From Glossina fuscipes (Eukaryota; Arthropoda; Insecta; Diptera; Glossinidae): a stretch of 64,000 bases of DNA. Each line of letters opens with the position of its first letter. Positions within the stretch are counted from its first letter, which is position 1. Positions 50,660 to 62,542 of the stretch are shown piece by piece. The translations under genes and the position numbers were made by a program. The notes under the pieces were generated by a model, which worked only from the letters and a program-made list of their open reading frames with translations, was not told the origin of the DNA and searched no databases. The DNA is taken from positions 868,001-932,000 of the forward strand of contig NW_023998432.1 in the NCBI RefSeq assembly GCF_014805625.2, given 5' to 3'.

Positions 50660-51450
50660 TTTACTTATTCATCAATATCTATTTTCTCCTCCCCAAAGTA
50701 ATCCCCTTTAGAAATAATACACTCGTGCCAGCGCTTTTGCAATCCAAAGCACTTCTGATATGCACTTTCTGGTATGGCCTTGAGCAATTTTGAGAACACG
50801 AGGAAGTCGCAGGGGGCCAAATCCGGTGATTAGGGTGCCTAAGGCATGATTACGGTATAATTGTTAGCCGTAAAATTACGGACAAGTAATGAGAAGGGAT
50901 CTGACGCATTATCGTCGTGCAATATCAATAACTGGTTCTTCCATAATTCCGAGCCTTTTTTTTAGTATTGCTTCATCCAAATGCGCATAACTGCAGGGTA
51001 ATATACCTTATTGATCGTACGATCTTTTGGCAAGAACTCACGATACACTACGCCACAATCGAAAAAAACAGCGAACAAAATCTTAACATTTGGCCGAATT
51101 TGGCGCGATTTTTTCGATATTGGACCTTTTGCCCATCTCCAGTTACAACATTCGCAAGTACACCTTGATTAGCGTTGTCGCCATTCAACAGCTCTTGAAC
51201 GATGCTCATTCGACGAGTCTTCGGGACCAAATTAAGCAATCAATTCGCTGAATCAATTTCGCTGCCACAGATTTCATGCCCAAAATTTCCGAAAAAATTC
51301 CATGGTATGAGCCAATCGATATGCCAATATCCTCAGCAACTTCCGTAATAGTAATTTGATCACTCTTCATAATGATTTTCTTCACAACTTCAAAATTTTC
51401 GTCGGAGCATCGCCATTCACCTTCACCGCTTCTCAACTTTCAGCGAAGAG
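50660..51450 (-). pseudogene. Mariner-type transposase pseudogene, most of the length
   Basis: On the minus strand it has the second helix-turn-helix (ITITEVAEDIGISIGSYHGIF near 51350-51300), LGMKSVAAKLIQRI, and the linker TRRMSIVQELLNG. The first catalytic site VTGDGQKV falls near 51135, with E-T-W-x lost. The second, ILHDDNAS, lies near 50905-50925. The third site is degraded near 50830-50850, followed by CDFLVFSKLLKAIPESAYQK and the terminal KRWHECIISKGDYFG at 50680-50725. Several frameshifts interrupt it. The pattern follows the SETMAR/GVQW-like mariner group common in insects. Confidence 0.8.
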
Positions 51451-51689
51451 CTTGCGCACTTATAAACTTTTTTTTTTTCCCCAAAGTTCATCATAAAATC
51501 TCCAAGCACGAGAAACCAAACACGCCTAATCTTTATATTTGTCAAAACCGAAACCAAGCCAAAAATAGAAAATGGCTGATAATATTAACATATGTTGGGG
51601 ACATGTGTGTCAATATAATAAAAAAGAGGTTCCAAAATCGTAAGCCGTCTTTATTTTGAACGGATCTCGTATATTATGTGTATAAACTA

Positions 51690-51775
51690 TGTATCGTATA
51701 CTATTTACCATGTACAGTATCTTATATACTATGTACCATGTGCCGTATGCTATACTACATATGGTGTTTATTTTA
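51690..51775. repeat. Degenerate tandem repeat of a TATACTATGTACCATG unit
   Basis: About three imperfect units of 24-28 bases (TATACTATTTACCATG, TATACTATGTACCATG, TATACTACATATGGTG). Confidence 0.55.
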
Positions 51776-52297
51776 CGGTATATATTCATTATTATATACT
51801 TAGAAAGTAAGTCTAAAAGCTGGTTCACAATACCTAAAATGCTAGAAAAAAATATTTAATAGTTTAATTGTTAATTACTTATGATCTACAGGAAGGAAGA
51901 GTGTGAAATTTTCAAAAAATTGCTCGCTAAATCTATCCTAACAGCGCCAATATTCTCATTCCTTAGATATCAACTCTTTTGATGTAATTTATGTTCAAGG
52001 TTTTTCTTAAGATGGATATAGCTTTTCTGCTTACCTCCCTTTGTTTTTTTTTTTAAAGTTTACTCAATGCAAATCAGTTTATTTGTCAGTTGTGTTTATC
52101 TTTCGTTCAGTATTCACCGACTTTAGGCGTTCTATGAAAAAAAATAAAAATTCCAAGTTTGTATAAAAAAAACCGCTTTGTGCGAACACCTAGACGATCG
52201 GAACTTAATTGAAACCCAATCAGTAGTCAATTTCAATAAATAAAAAAAAGAACCGACATTAACGTATTTACATTATTTGAACCTTTGCTGTGTAGCT

Positions 52298-52657
52298 ATG
52301 AGCTCGTTTCATTTTCGTTTTAAGCCCTGCAAACACGGTAGTCCCGATGGTGATATGACGGTTGCTGCCAATTACGCCCATTTGTTATTGTGCTGCATAA
52401 TTTTGAGCACGTATCAGGCGAAAGCTCGTTCAACCTTCAATGACATAAATAATCGTAAAATTCAACGGCAGCAGAAACGTCGCAGCTGCCATAATCACCT
52501 GCTGTCGGATGGAGCATCGTTGCATCGTATACTTAAATCCAACACAAGCATTGCGCAGCGAAAGAAAAAACAAGTTAGTCGCGCCATTAAATGGATTCAA
52601 CGCAATTCCGAACAATTTAAGAAATTCTCTAGCGCTATTACTCAGCGTAAACTATAA
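52298..52657 (+). CDS. Candidate small secreted, basic peptide (unrecognised)
   Basis: An open frame of 119 codons from the first ATG (52298), or 100 codons from the ATG at 52355, ends in TAA TAA. From 52355 the protein starts MTVAANYAHLLLCCIILSTY, which looks like a signal peptide with cleavage after a QAKA-type site. The rest is basic and helical, with clusters KRR at residues 41-43 and RKKK at 69-72 that could be processing sites, and an NTS glycosylation site at 63-65. Codon use is mixed and less AT-biased than the surrounding DNA. A splice-acceptor-like CCTTTGCTGTGTAG ends at 52294, just before the first ATG, so it could be a first or internal exon. I do not recognise the family. Confidence 0.45.
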   Translation: MSSFHFRFKPCKHGSPDGDMTVAANYAHLLLCCIILSTYQAKARSTFNDINNRKIQRQQKRRSCHNHLLSDGASLHRILKSNTSIAQRKKKQVSRAIKWIQRNSEQFKKFSSAITQRKL

Positions 52658-55600
52658 TAACCACCGTCGAGTTGAAGGCAAAAACACCAACTATACCTCA
52701 AAATCCTAAATAACGCAACCGCAAACAAGTGGTATTTAAGAAACATTTTCAGTTATTTCATCCTGTTTTTACACAGAGTAAACCGCAAAAATGAAAATAA
52801 CTTTGTCTATACGTTCTGCGACTCGAGAAAATGCACGGGAATCTTATGCATAACATTGGCAGCGCAAGCAAAAAAAAAGAAAGACGAAAAAAGACAAAAA
52901 AAATGTTTATGCGGCAACAAGAGCAGTAACGAAATTGAAGGTAAAATTGGCGCCAAAATATAGAGCACAAAGAGCAATGCGTGTAAGGATAGAGAGCACA
53001 AAACCACACACGACAAGCATGAAAAGTAGTCGTTTGTGTTTTGATGAAGATTTTGCAAAAATTCACACACATTCCCTATAACAAGCAAAGGCCAACAACA
53101 AAAGAAATGTGGCATTTTTTCTTGTGGTCTTTATGTGCACTTTTGGCCTAATTGAAAAAATAAAAATATATAAAATAAATAATAAAAGAAAACCCTACTA
53201 TTGACGATTCGAACCAAGTTGGCGCACTTCAACTTTTATGTTCGCATTCCGGATATGTATGTGTGTAGATGCATACATATATGGAAGATATATATATATA
53301 TATATATATATGTATAAATTAAGGTACATCTACATGTATATATATAAGCACGTTGTCATAAGGAATGCATAGCTTACTTTGCATGCGGCAAGAAAGAGAA
53401 ATGCGAAGAATTTTGGAACAAACCGTAGCAAAAATTCTTGTTAATTAAGTATATGCAGACCAAATATATTTTTCAATACAAATGATTTCTGCGCACACTT
53501 AAGATAATAGAATTGCTTTAAAAAGTTCAAGATATTTAGTTTTTGCTTATAAGACATGATTTGGAGGTAATACACAAATTTATAAAAAAGAGAAAAAGTT
53601 TATTCCTTTCCTTTTTAATTTTCTTCCATTCTTTTTATTTATTTATTTATTTTTTCAAATTTGGGCCTTGAACGAAAAAGTTTTCTCAGGTTTGTTATTT
53701 TAAGAAAGTTTCTGAACAATTTCCACCGTTTATGAATGTGTTCACATTCAGTGAAACAATTTTCTCCGGCACATACATGTATAAATGGATACGTATGGGT
53801 GGATATAAAGGTATAAAGTTACAGACCAGAGGTTGCGTAACAAATATTTTAATCATTTAAAATTTCATTTCATTGATTCCTTCACTCTCTCGATTTATAT
53901 TTGCTTAGAAATTGTGAAATCTTTGTTAAAAGTTTTAAAATTTTTTATAGGCATATCGTACGTAGGCGTAGGGCTATATGCACATAAATAAATTTTCTAC
54001 ATAAACTCAATTTTTTTTATAGTTCTTCATTAGCAAGTTGCATAAGACAATAACATTTCAATAGCTAACCACGAACTTAACATCTTTGAGAGCAATAGGC
54101 AAACTTGAATAAGAGAATATAGACCGATAATAAATCTAATTTAATAACCTGCTTGAAATACCTCTTAAAATTAGTACATCGCCATTCCTTAAACGCCAAG
54201 TTTTTACTCTAAAGCGAATGATTTATCCCAAGCAAATTTTGTTTACCGATGGACATGCGTATAAAAACACACGTCTACTTCGTCTAAAGCTAAGCCAACT
54301 TTCAGTTCTACCTTTTAATTTGTGAGAACATCAAAAGGGAGTAGATATCTGTACTGATAGACAGATGAAGAGGTTTCAGGCCTTTTTTGAATCTTATCTT
54401 ACTCATACTAAGAAATTTTTGGTGCATATAAAATGTTGTAGTACAAACGGACTGACCGAATAATTGTACTTTTTTTTTTTGGTACCAGTTACAACAAACT
54501 AATTTTCCTTGCATAACAATTATGAAATTAGATTTAGATATTTACGATGATCGAAATTGTTTTTGTTTGGTATACTGCGCCAGTATTTTCCACTCAATTT
54601 TTTGCATTTTTATCTTTCGAAACCATTTGAAGCCACTATTATTCCTAACTGAGTTTGATTACTCAAACAGCATTTATTATTTGGAGTAACATGAATAGTT
54701 TCAAAATATAGCAATTTTTTTTCCACTTATAACTTTCAAAAATAACAAGATTGCCGACGATATAGTACGAGAAAATATGTAATTGATCAACAGATTAAAA
54801 TTTCTGATCAGTGAGATCTATATTTACCTCTTTATCTATCTATATGCTTATTGCAATTGACACTGGTAGCACCGATGGTTTTGCACTCTTCAAATGAGCA
54901 TAAAACAAAAATCTTAATAAAATGTATACATTTTAAAATATGCACATTTTATTAGAGATGCCAAACTGAACGAGCGCTAAATTCCGATTTAAGTTACGTC
55001 CATTTATATGCTCGCCTCCCTCCTTCGTCACACTATTTATCTCCCTTCTTCGTTTGTCGATGTTTGCCTGACTGCTTGTTTTTCACTTTTCTCATCCATT
55101 TATCCCTTCCTTCGTCAATGCTTTTGTTCCCCTTCGTCCATAGATTGGCTTATTTAATTTCCCATTTCCTTTCCCAACCATTCGATTTTCCGGTTTTTTG
55201 CTTCTACCGTAGTTTTTTTTTGCTACACCATTTGTGCGCCTATCTACTATTTTCTAGATGGCTGTACGCATTTGTACAATTTAAGTCAAATGAACTTGGC
55301 TTGCCATAAGAATTCTTATAAGGCACTAATTTTACGATCAAAGATAACATTCTTTCTGGTGTCAGTTGTGGAGTGGCTTACCCGTTCAACAGGATCTTAT
55401 CACGAATATCGCAGAAGTCATAAGCATATCAGATACATCCTTTAGCTGTAGCAATCAACTTTAGCATATAAACAACCATGAACATAGATCCGGCCTTCTT
55501 GCTGATGCCTTTTAAAATTAGACAAATTACACTTCGCATCAAGATAGTTAACATGTTAATGTAAATCTATATTAGTTGCTGCCCAAGTGTCGGATCGAGC

Positions 55601-56594
55601 CAAAGGTAAGTTTCTACTTTGTTTTATACATGTCTTTTTAAATATCTTGTCATTCCACTTATCAGCAATCAGAATATTTCGCTTTCAAATTACTTACTTA
55701 TTTTCTCGATATATTAGCGCACATTTGCTAAGTTGCGAAAACTCCCTAGAATGTCGACGAAGATTTTCTTCATGTGTCAAAGGTTATGGCCAAGAGTTTC
55801 GTTTGGAAATACTACAGTTATGTTATACGCTATTATGATGACTATGAGAAAGTGTAAAGCACATAAACTGTCTGTGTCCAAAGAAATACACCGAGTCACT
55901 GATTTTATATGCACTGCTCTCCGCTATCAGTGTGCAACCTGCAAGTGTTCGGCTACAGGTTATATATGTTAAGAAACATGTGTGTTTTCGTGTTGGCTCT
56001 TATAAAATTATGGAACTGCATTTAAACTATACTGCCTCTCTTGCGTCTTAAGTGCCTTTACGAAGACGGCAAAGAATGTTCATATATGAGTGTAAAAAAG
56101 TTCATAATACAGTTAAAGTGGTTTTCTTTTTTTTGAAAAACATAATTTTAAGTTAAAATTTTGTGAAATGGTATAAAATTTTCACTGCTTAGTCACCGCC
56201 GCGGTTCACCCAATAATTTGTTATTTCGTCTTTCCCTTACATTTGCTCACCTTGAATGCATGAATGTACGCTTCTCATCTGATGTCCTTAAAAGTTTCCT
56301 CAAAAACGTGACGCTACTTAGTAGCTATATTTAGTACTAGAGTTTCATTTAATTATTTAACTTTTTCGTCTTATTACATATTAAGTTCTTGCAGTAAAAT
56401 AAAATAAAAACTCGTTCACGTACCAATACATGTACATTTTGGGTTAAAACTTTTTTTTTAAAGATTTTCTTATGTGTTTCTTGTTAGTTCCACTTTTTTG
56501 TGATAGTTGCACATAAACAGCACGAAATGATGTTTGCATCTATGGGCATTCTATGTACATTTTACGCAGAAAAACGAAGCAAAAAAAAAAAAAA
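52658..56594. other. AT-rich sequence with simple repeats, no recognised gene
   Basis: 52658-53190 could be the 3' UTR of the candidate gene (AATAAA-type signals near 53175). An (AT)n run lies at 53288-53312. 55010-55200 is pyrimidine-rich with recurring CTTCGTC words. Frames at 52758-53115 (minus) lie in A-rich DNA and look like chance. Confidence 0.45.
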
Positions 56595-57494
56595 CAAGTA
56601 AGAAAATTAAATTCGGTCAGAACCGAATCTTTTATACCTATCACCGTTTACCACAAAAAAAGACAGAAGAAGTAAAAAAACAAAACTCTCACGCTCTATA
56701 ATATACAGTGAGCGAAGTTGATTTTTTCTATTTTCAAAATAAAAGTTTTTCCTTTTTAAGCATGTGGGCGCTGTAGGCGTGTCCTTTTAAAAGTTTAAGT
56801 CTATTCCCAATTCTTTTGCAAATTTTTAGGCGATATATTTATTTTCGCTAACAAGAGAATGTGTACCGCAAACACTACAAAGTTGCGCGAACAGTCAGAT
56901 GGAGAAACGAATAAACAGATATGTTAAGGTACATTCCAAACTTGAAACTGGCCAAGAATTCATATATATTTAGGGTTTTTGAAGCTTGTTTCTGCGCGTT
57001 ATAAGGATATTGAAAAAACAATTCAATATTGGTACACCATAATATTGGGTAGGCGTGGTCAATTTTTTCCATCTTTATGCATAAATGCTACAGTATCGCC
57101 CATAGAATATGCGATCAAATTTTTGGACATTTATTTGCTATAACTTATGAGCAATGAGCGCAAAACGATTTTTCGTTTCCCTTGAAAAACAGAGGTGTTC
57201 TCAGTTTACGTGGTGTTGTGGGCGTGTGCTTCGAACAATTTGGCTCATTTTCAATGCCAACCTGCGTGCAAGAATGATTCTTCTAAATTTGAAGTCGATA
57301 ACTTCATTTTTACGGCCAAGAGAATATTTACAACAGACATTACACCGATGGACAGACGGATATGGTTAAATCAATATAGAACTCGATGCTAATCAATAAA
57401 ATATATATGTTATGAGATCTCTGATGCTTCCTTCTGGGCCTTGCAAACGTTTTGACAAAATGAATATACCCGACATCCGTCGGTGATGGGTATA
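56595..57494 (-). repeat. INE-1/DINE-1-like Helentron-derived repeat, full-length copy
   Basis: 900 bases on the minus strand. The 5' end is TATACCCATCACCGACGG (57494 downward). The family core follows, and near the 3' end come the inverted CGGTGATAGGTATAAAA, the hairpin ATTCGGTTCTGACCGAAT (56611-56628) and TTAATTTTCTTACTTG (to 56595), followed on the minus strand by a T run of about 14. The subterminal inverted repeats at 56633-56646 and 57481-57494 match at 13 of 14 positions. It is more diverged from the copy at 22333 than the copy at 29748 is. Confidence 0.85.
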
Positions 57495-58823
57495 AAAATA
57501 AAAATAATAATAAAAACTAAACTAAAGAAATGAAAACTTTAAACTATGAATTGCAACATTTTAATGAGGATTAGAGTAATATGCAACAAATAGTAGAATA
57601 ACTTTTGCAACTATATTACAAGATAATGAAATTACTAAAATAAGTGAGGGGAAGAAATTTTAAAGAAATGTTACGACACAAATGAGAAAATATTTATGAA
57701 ATAAAAATTCATACGCGTATAAAATATGCATGCGAAAGGTTGGATTTTTTAATTAAAGATTCGCATCGTTGCATCAGGTCATCAGGACATGGAAAATGGA
57801 AATGGAAAAGAAAAAATGAAAAAAAAGGATTGAAAAAAAAACTGAAACCGAAATGAAAACACAAGCACGGCGAATATATTTCGAAAAGCTTAGTAATCCG
57901 TTATCCTCAAAGACATAGCGTAAGTCTTATGTAGTCACTTATTACTTTAACTGGTGGTACTAGATGTCTTTAAAATCGTGAACGCTTAATTTTATATTAG
58001 ACGTGCGCAACTACCTTAATTTACGTTTTAACATATAGTTGAAGTACTTTCTGGTATAAAGAGAGAATAAACGTTTGATGATTAAAAGGCTAATAATAAT
58101 CCACGAAAAATGTCGCTAAAATTCGGGCAACCTTTTCCTACATTTTAAATGAATCTTTTTGAAGCAAGTATGTGAAATTTTACGGATTTGACAAATGTCA
58201 AAATCTTACTGATGTGAAGTTAGCCCACTTTACCTGGTACACATTTTTGTCTTTGATAAAATGTGGGCTATCTGCACACTTGGGTTCGCGCCTTTGCCAA
58301 CATAATTAATAATTGAATGCTATAAAATGATTAGAAAAATTAAACAAAAATAGAAATACAAGCATAAATAAAGTAAGAAATTATACAGAAATGTTATAAG
58401 AAATAAAAAAAAAAAAAATCTCTTGTAGTTACCATATAGTGCATGGATATTGTTGGCGAAAAGTTACAATATTTAGAGTGTACATAAAAAACTTTAATGA
58501 ATTTTCCCTATCGCAGTTTTTCGATATATCTTAAAGGACGCTAAAACCTATCAGAAAAACCTAGTTTCATTACCTTTGTTAGGGGAGATCACCTCGAAAT
58601 TCGCCAAAAACCGGCCCGCTCCATATATACAAGACCCTAAAGGCAAAATGTTGCAATATCAGTAAAATCTTTTCGTTTTCTATTTTTTAAATTCTTTATG
58701 AACTGTCAGTTTGCACACACGCTACAAAATGTGACTAAAGTTATGGAACCCTAAAGCCATCTATTGGTCAAAACGCCTTCGCCTTAAAGCTTAACCACAT
58801 ATGTTATATTTTATAAGTATATC

Positions 58824-58826
<3 letters not shown>

Positions 58827-58861
<35 letters not shown>
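58827..58861. repeat. (AT)n microsatellite
   Basis: About 17 perfect AT units. Confidence 0.95.
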
Positions 58862-58863
<2 letters not shown>

Positions 58864-61800
58864 ATATAATAGATGATTTTTTGAGATGATAACTGCGTTT
58901 GTAAAACTCGGGCGCACGTGAACTACAGGCAATGCAAAGGCATTGCTAATAATGTTCATCTCTAAAAAAATCGTTGTCAATTGCACAAACCCAGTATATT
59001 AAAAACTAAAACTTGGTCACATAAAAGAATTTTCCACAGAACACTTATACATTAAACTGCAATTTATGGTCCACGGTGGCAAAAATTGAACGTGCGTTCC
59101 CAAAGCAAGTATCGCGCAACACACCGCACTGCAATCAATTAGATTTCAAAGACTTTTTTAATAGTATTACAGAAATCCCAAATTCTGGTCATTTCAGCTA
59201 AGTAATAAAATGCCTAAAGAGGGAAAAGCCAAATGCACATTCGCAGCGCGTCATGCAGCTGCCGGCCGAGGAAAACGAGTAGAAGAAAAGCAGGTTAACG
59301 AACTAAAAATGAAGCTATAAAATTAGGTACTAGTAATATGACAGTAAAAATGTATATAAATAGAATATTTGTGAAAGGGAGAGTTGGTAGAAAAAGAATT
59401 TCGAGTTGAGCAGTCGAAAGTATTGCCAAAAATTAATCATTCATAATCCTACATTTAAGGAATATGATTGTAAAAGAAAGAACTTTGAAGTGTATTTCTT
59501 TTGAACAAAATATCCACGATCCAGTTATACGGACTGTATCTTAGAAAAGCGAATTTCATAACATTAGGTCTAAAACAAGAAGAAAAAGAACATATATTTT
59601 CAAATTTGACAGGGAGAGTAAAGCGCGTAGGTGTGGCAAAATAGTTCGTTGAAAGGAAAACTATCTTTTACGATAGAAGATTGCTACAATTTATAACTAT
59701 TCTTCTCTTAAATTTTAACCTCAATCTAAAAAAAAGCAGAATGTGTTCAAGGTTTCGAAATCGCGCCCTCAAAAGGGTTTGAAGCATTTTACTTCGCGCG
59801 CTTTTGGCTTGACAGGGTTCCTGCTGTCAAAATTACAGGGAAACTGAAAGCACCTTTGTTCTCAAAAGAAATAAACTCACCTTTTACTCGCAAACTACAA
59901 CAGATACATAAATGTAGGCAGGCACAACCTGTAGGTGATCTTGTGCTGCTTGCACAAAAATGGAATAATTCGCTTGCGTTCTCCCAGAATTTCTTTTTAT
60001 TTATCTTATTATTTTTTCAGATAAAGTTGGTGGTTATGAGAGATTCGATCATAGCTAAAAGTAAAAAAATGCATTAGTCTACATACAATATATAGCCTGT
60101 CGTGGTGTGACTATTTGTTCTCAGTTTATTATTTATTATCCGCATCGTTTTATTCATGCGAAATTTATCATCATTATCTAATTAAATGGTATAATTTTAA
60201 AAATAGACCTTGCTCGTCGGAAATTTTAAAAGCGAATCGAATCCCTCGAAAAAAGTGTTGAAACTTAAGAAATACTGTTTTGACAATCTTGAGCAAAGAA
60301 TTATTATAAGTTCGTTATACCGCTTTGCCTATTAAACAGATACTGAAATTATCATAACATGTATGCAAAAGTCTCAATCCAAGCTTCGTCGAATATGCAG
60401 TCGCTTTCTATGGATTTACATAATATTGTGAAAAATTAGAAATGAAAAACTTTTATTGTTATAAGAAAATGTTTTCACATTGAACACACTACTCAATGCT
60501 GCGAAACTAATTCTATTATCTCTTACTGCTAGACACAAATCGTAGTGCTCTTGACACTTGAACTGAGCACACATAAAGTCGTGTCGTTAATGGAAATCAG
60601 AAAACATGCCAAGTAAATCATATAAATCCGCCTTGAAAGAAGAAGAAAAGAGATTAACTTACTTACGTATAGTTTAGGTAATGACATTCGCAAGCTGCAC
60701 AAATATCTTTACGCATATATAACAGTATATTTCTTCTTCATATATGTTTACATATATCTATGTATGGATAATATTTGAAAAACATTATTTTTCCAATTAC
60801 TGTAAAGTTTGGAAATCTTAACACAAAACACAAAAAGTGCTTAAAATGCGCTTTTAACACTTCGCGTAAACAATATGATATATGGGAAAACACATTGTTC
60901 GATAACATTAACTAACACTGCTCCTTCTTAAACTGATAAACATTAAACTTTATACAGATTTTCATTTCATATCCGCGACAGCGGGTATATTAAGTTTATT
61001 AAGCACAGCCATACAGGCATTAAAGCGATATTGTAAGAAGAACGTGAACAATGAATTGCATTCGATCACCGGTTTATACGATTTCTTGCAAATTACTTTT
61101 TTACAAAGTTTGCACATTGCGTAAATTGCTAAACAGGGCTAAGGAGAAAACTCAGCCGCAGTAATCAGCTAAAATATATAAATAAAAAGCACAAAGTGTT
61201 GTTTAAATTTTTTCTTTTTCCCTACTTTGTGTACAGTGCTTAACCACTTGGTTGGTATTAAGTAACCCCCAAGTGCGAGTCTTTTCCGCATATGCCTCAT
61301 ATATAATTTGTGTGTCTATTACGATCCGTATTTATTTATTTCCGCATTTCTGATTGCCTGCCTGTTACATGCCCGCCTTCCTCTTCAAAGCTATAACAAA
61401 CATTTTCAATCCCCAACCTGACTAGAAACTGTTCTTTTGCTTAAAATTAACTCAAAAAATTAGTTAAGTCGGTTCATAGAAAAATCTAATTAAAGAACTC
61501 CCAGCATTTAGTTGGTTTTCACATAAAATTGCCTGATGTCTTATCTTTTTCTGCACTGCTCTATACTGGTCGAGCCGATTTGAATATGTTACGTCAAGAG
61601 CGTGTCTTTTTGTTTATATTACGTTGAATTCATGTGCGCATTTTACTTGCTGGGGCTTAATATAATGCTGTAGTAACTTATATAACTGGAAGCTTGTGCA
61701 TAAACTGCACTGCTATTTGTGACGTGTTCTGATTCATTTATTTTTAATTAAATCTTTTTATTTTGTTATTAAATCTTTTGACATAAAAAAGGAGTATAAA

Positions 61801-62330
61801 ACTATGTATTTTCATCCGATATTCCGATATAAGATTTCGAAAATTTATTTTGTTCCAAAATTCCTTGTTTTTAAGCATTATAATGCATTCAAAATTCGTA
61901 TCTGTAATCTTACAAAGTATAAAAGATTTACTTTCCTTTTATATAGTTGAACACTACCACTGCACTACCGTTACTGTTGATAATGTTAAGAGTAAAAATT
62001 TTCAATCAGGCAAACAACTGCTTTAAATATTTTGTAGTTATTCCCATAAAGCAGAGAGGGAGTCCTAGTTTTCATTTTACAGAGTTTTACATTATTGCTA
62101 CATTTTCAGCTGCTTTCCTTTTCTTTTTTTTTTATTCTTCATCTTCCTTCTTACCTTCTTCAACTATTTCAACTGGCAAATCTTTGTTTTCTATCGTTTT
62201 GAAGTGTTATGTATTCATTGGGGTGTACATCACCAGCACAATGCACAATGTGATGCTGTGGTGAACTGAGCTTTGCAATAAATGACACCTGAGTTGGGCT
62301 TTAGCATTTTCCTCCTTTCCTTTTTTTTTT

Positions 62331-62353
62331 CTCTCTCTCTCTCTCTCTCTCTC
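62331..62353. repeat. (CT)n microsatellite
   Basis: About eleven CT units after a T run. Confidence 0.95.
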
Positions 62354-62492
62354 CGTATACTCATGCATGTATTCATAATACAAAAAAAGGGAAAAAAATC
62401 AAAATATCAAAAACTTTATCTGAACCGTTTTTACAGGTAAACCATTAAATATGACGATAAAACATAAGTTATTTTATGTACATATGCTTTAT

Positions 62493-62496
<4 letters not shown>

Positions 62497-62538
<42 letters not shown>
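62497..62538. repeat. (AT)n microsatellite
   Basis: About 21 perfect AT units, the longest pure dinucleotide run in the window. Confidence 0.95.

Positions 62539-62542
<4 letters not shown>

Noticed and set aside
52758..53115. Overlapping 102- and 104-codon minus-strand frames rich in Phe, Cys and Leu
   Set aside because: They are the reverse of an A-rich stretch; overlapping frames of this composition are expected by chance there.
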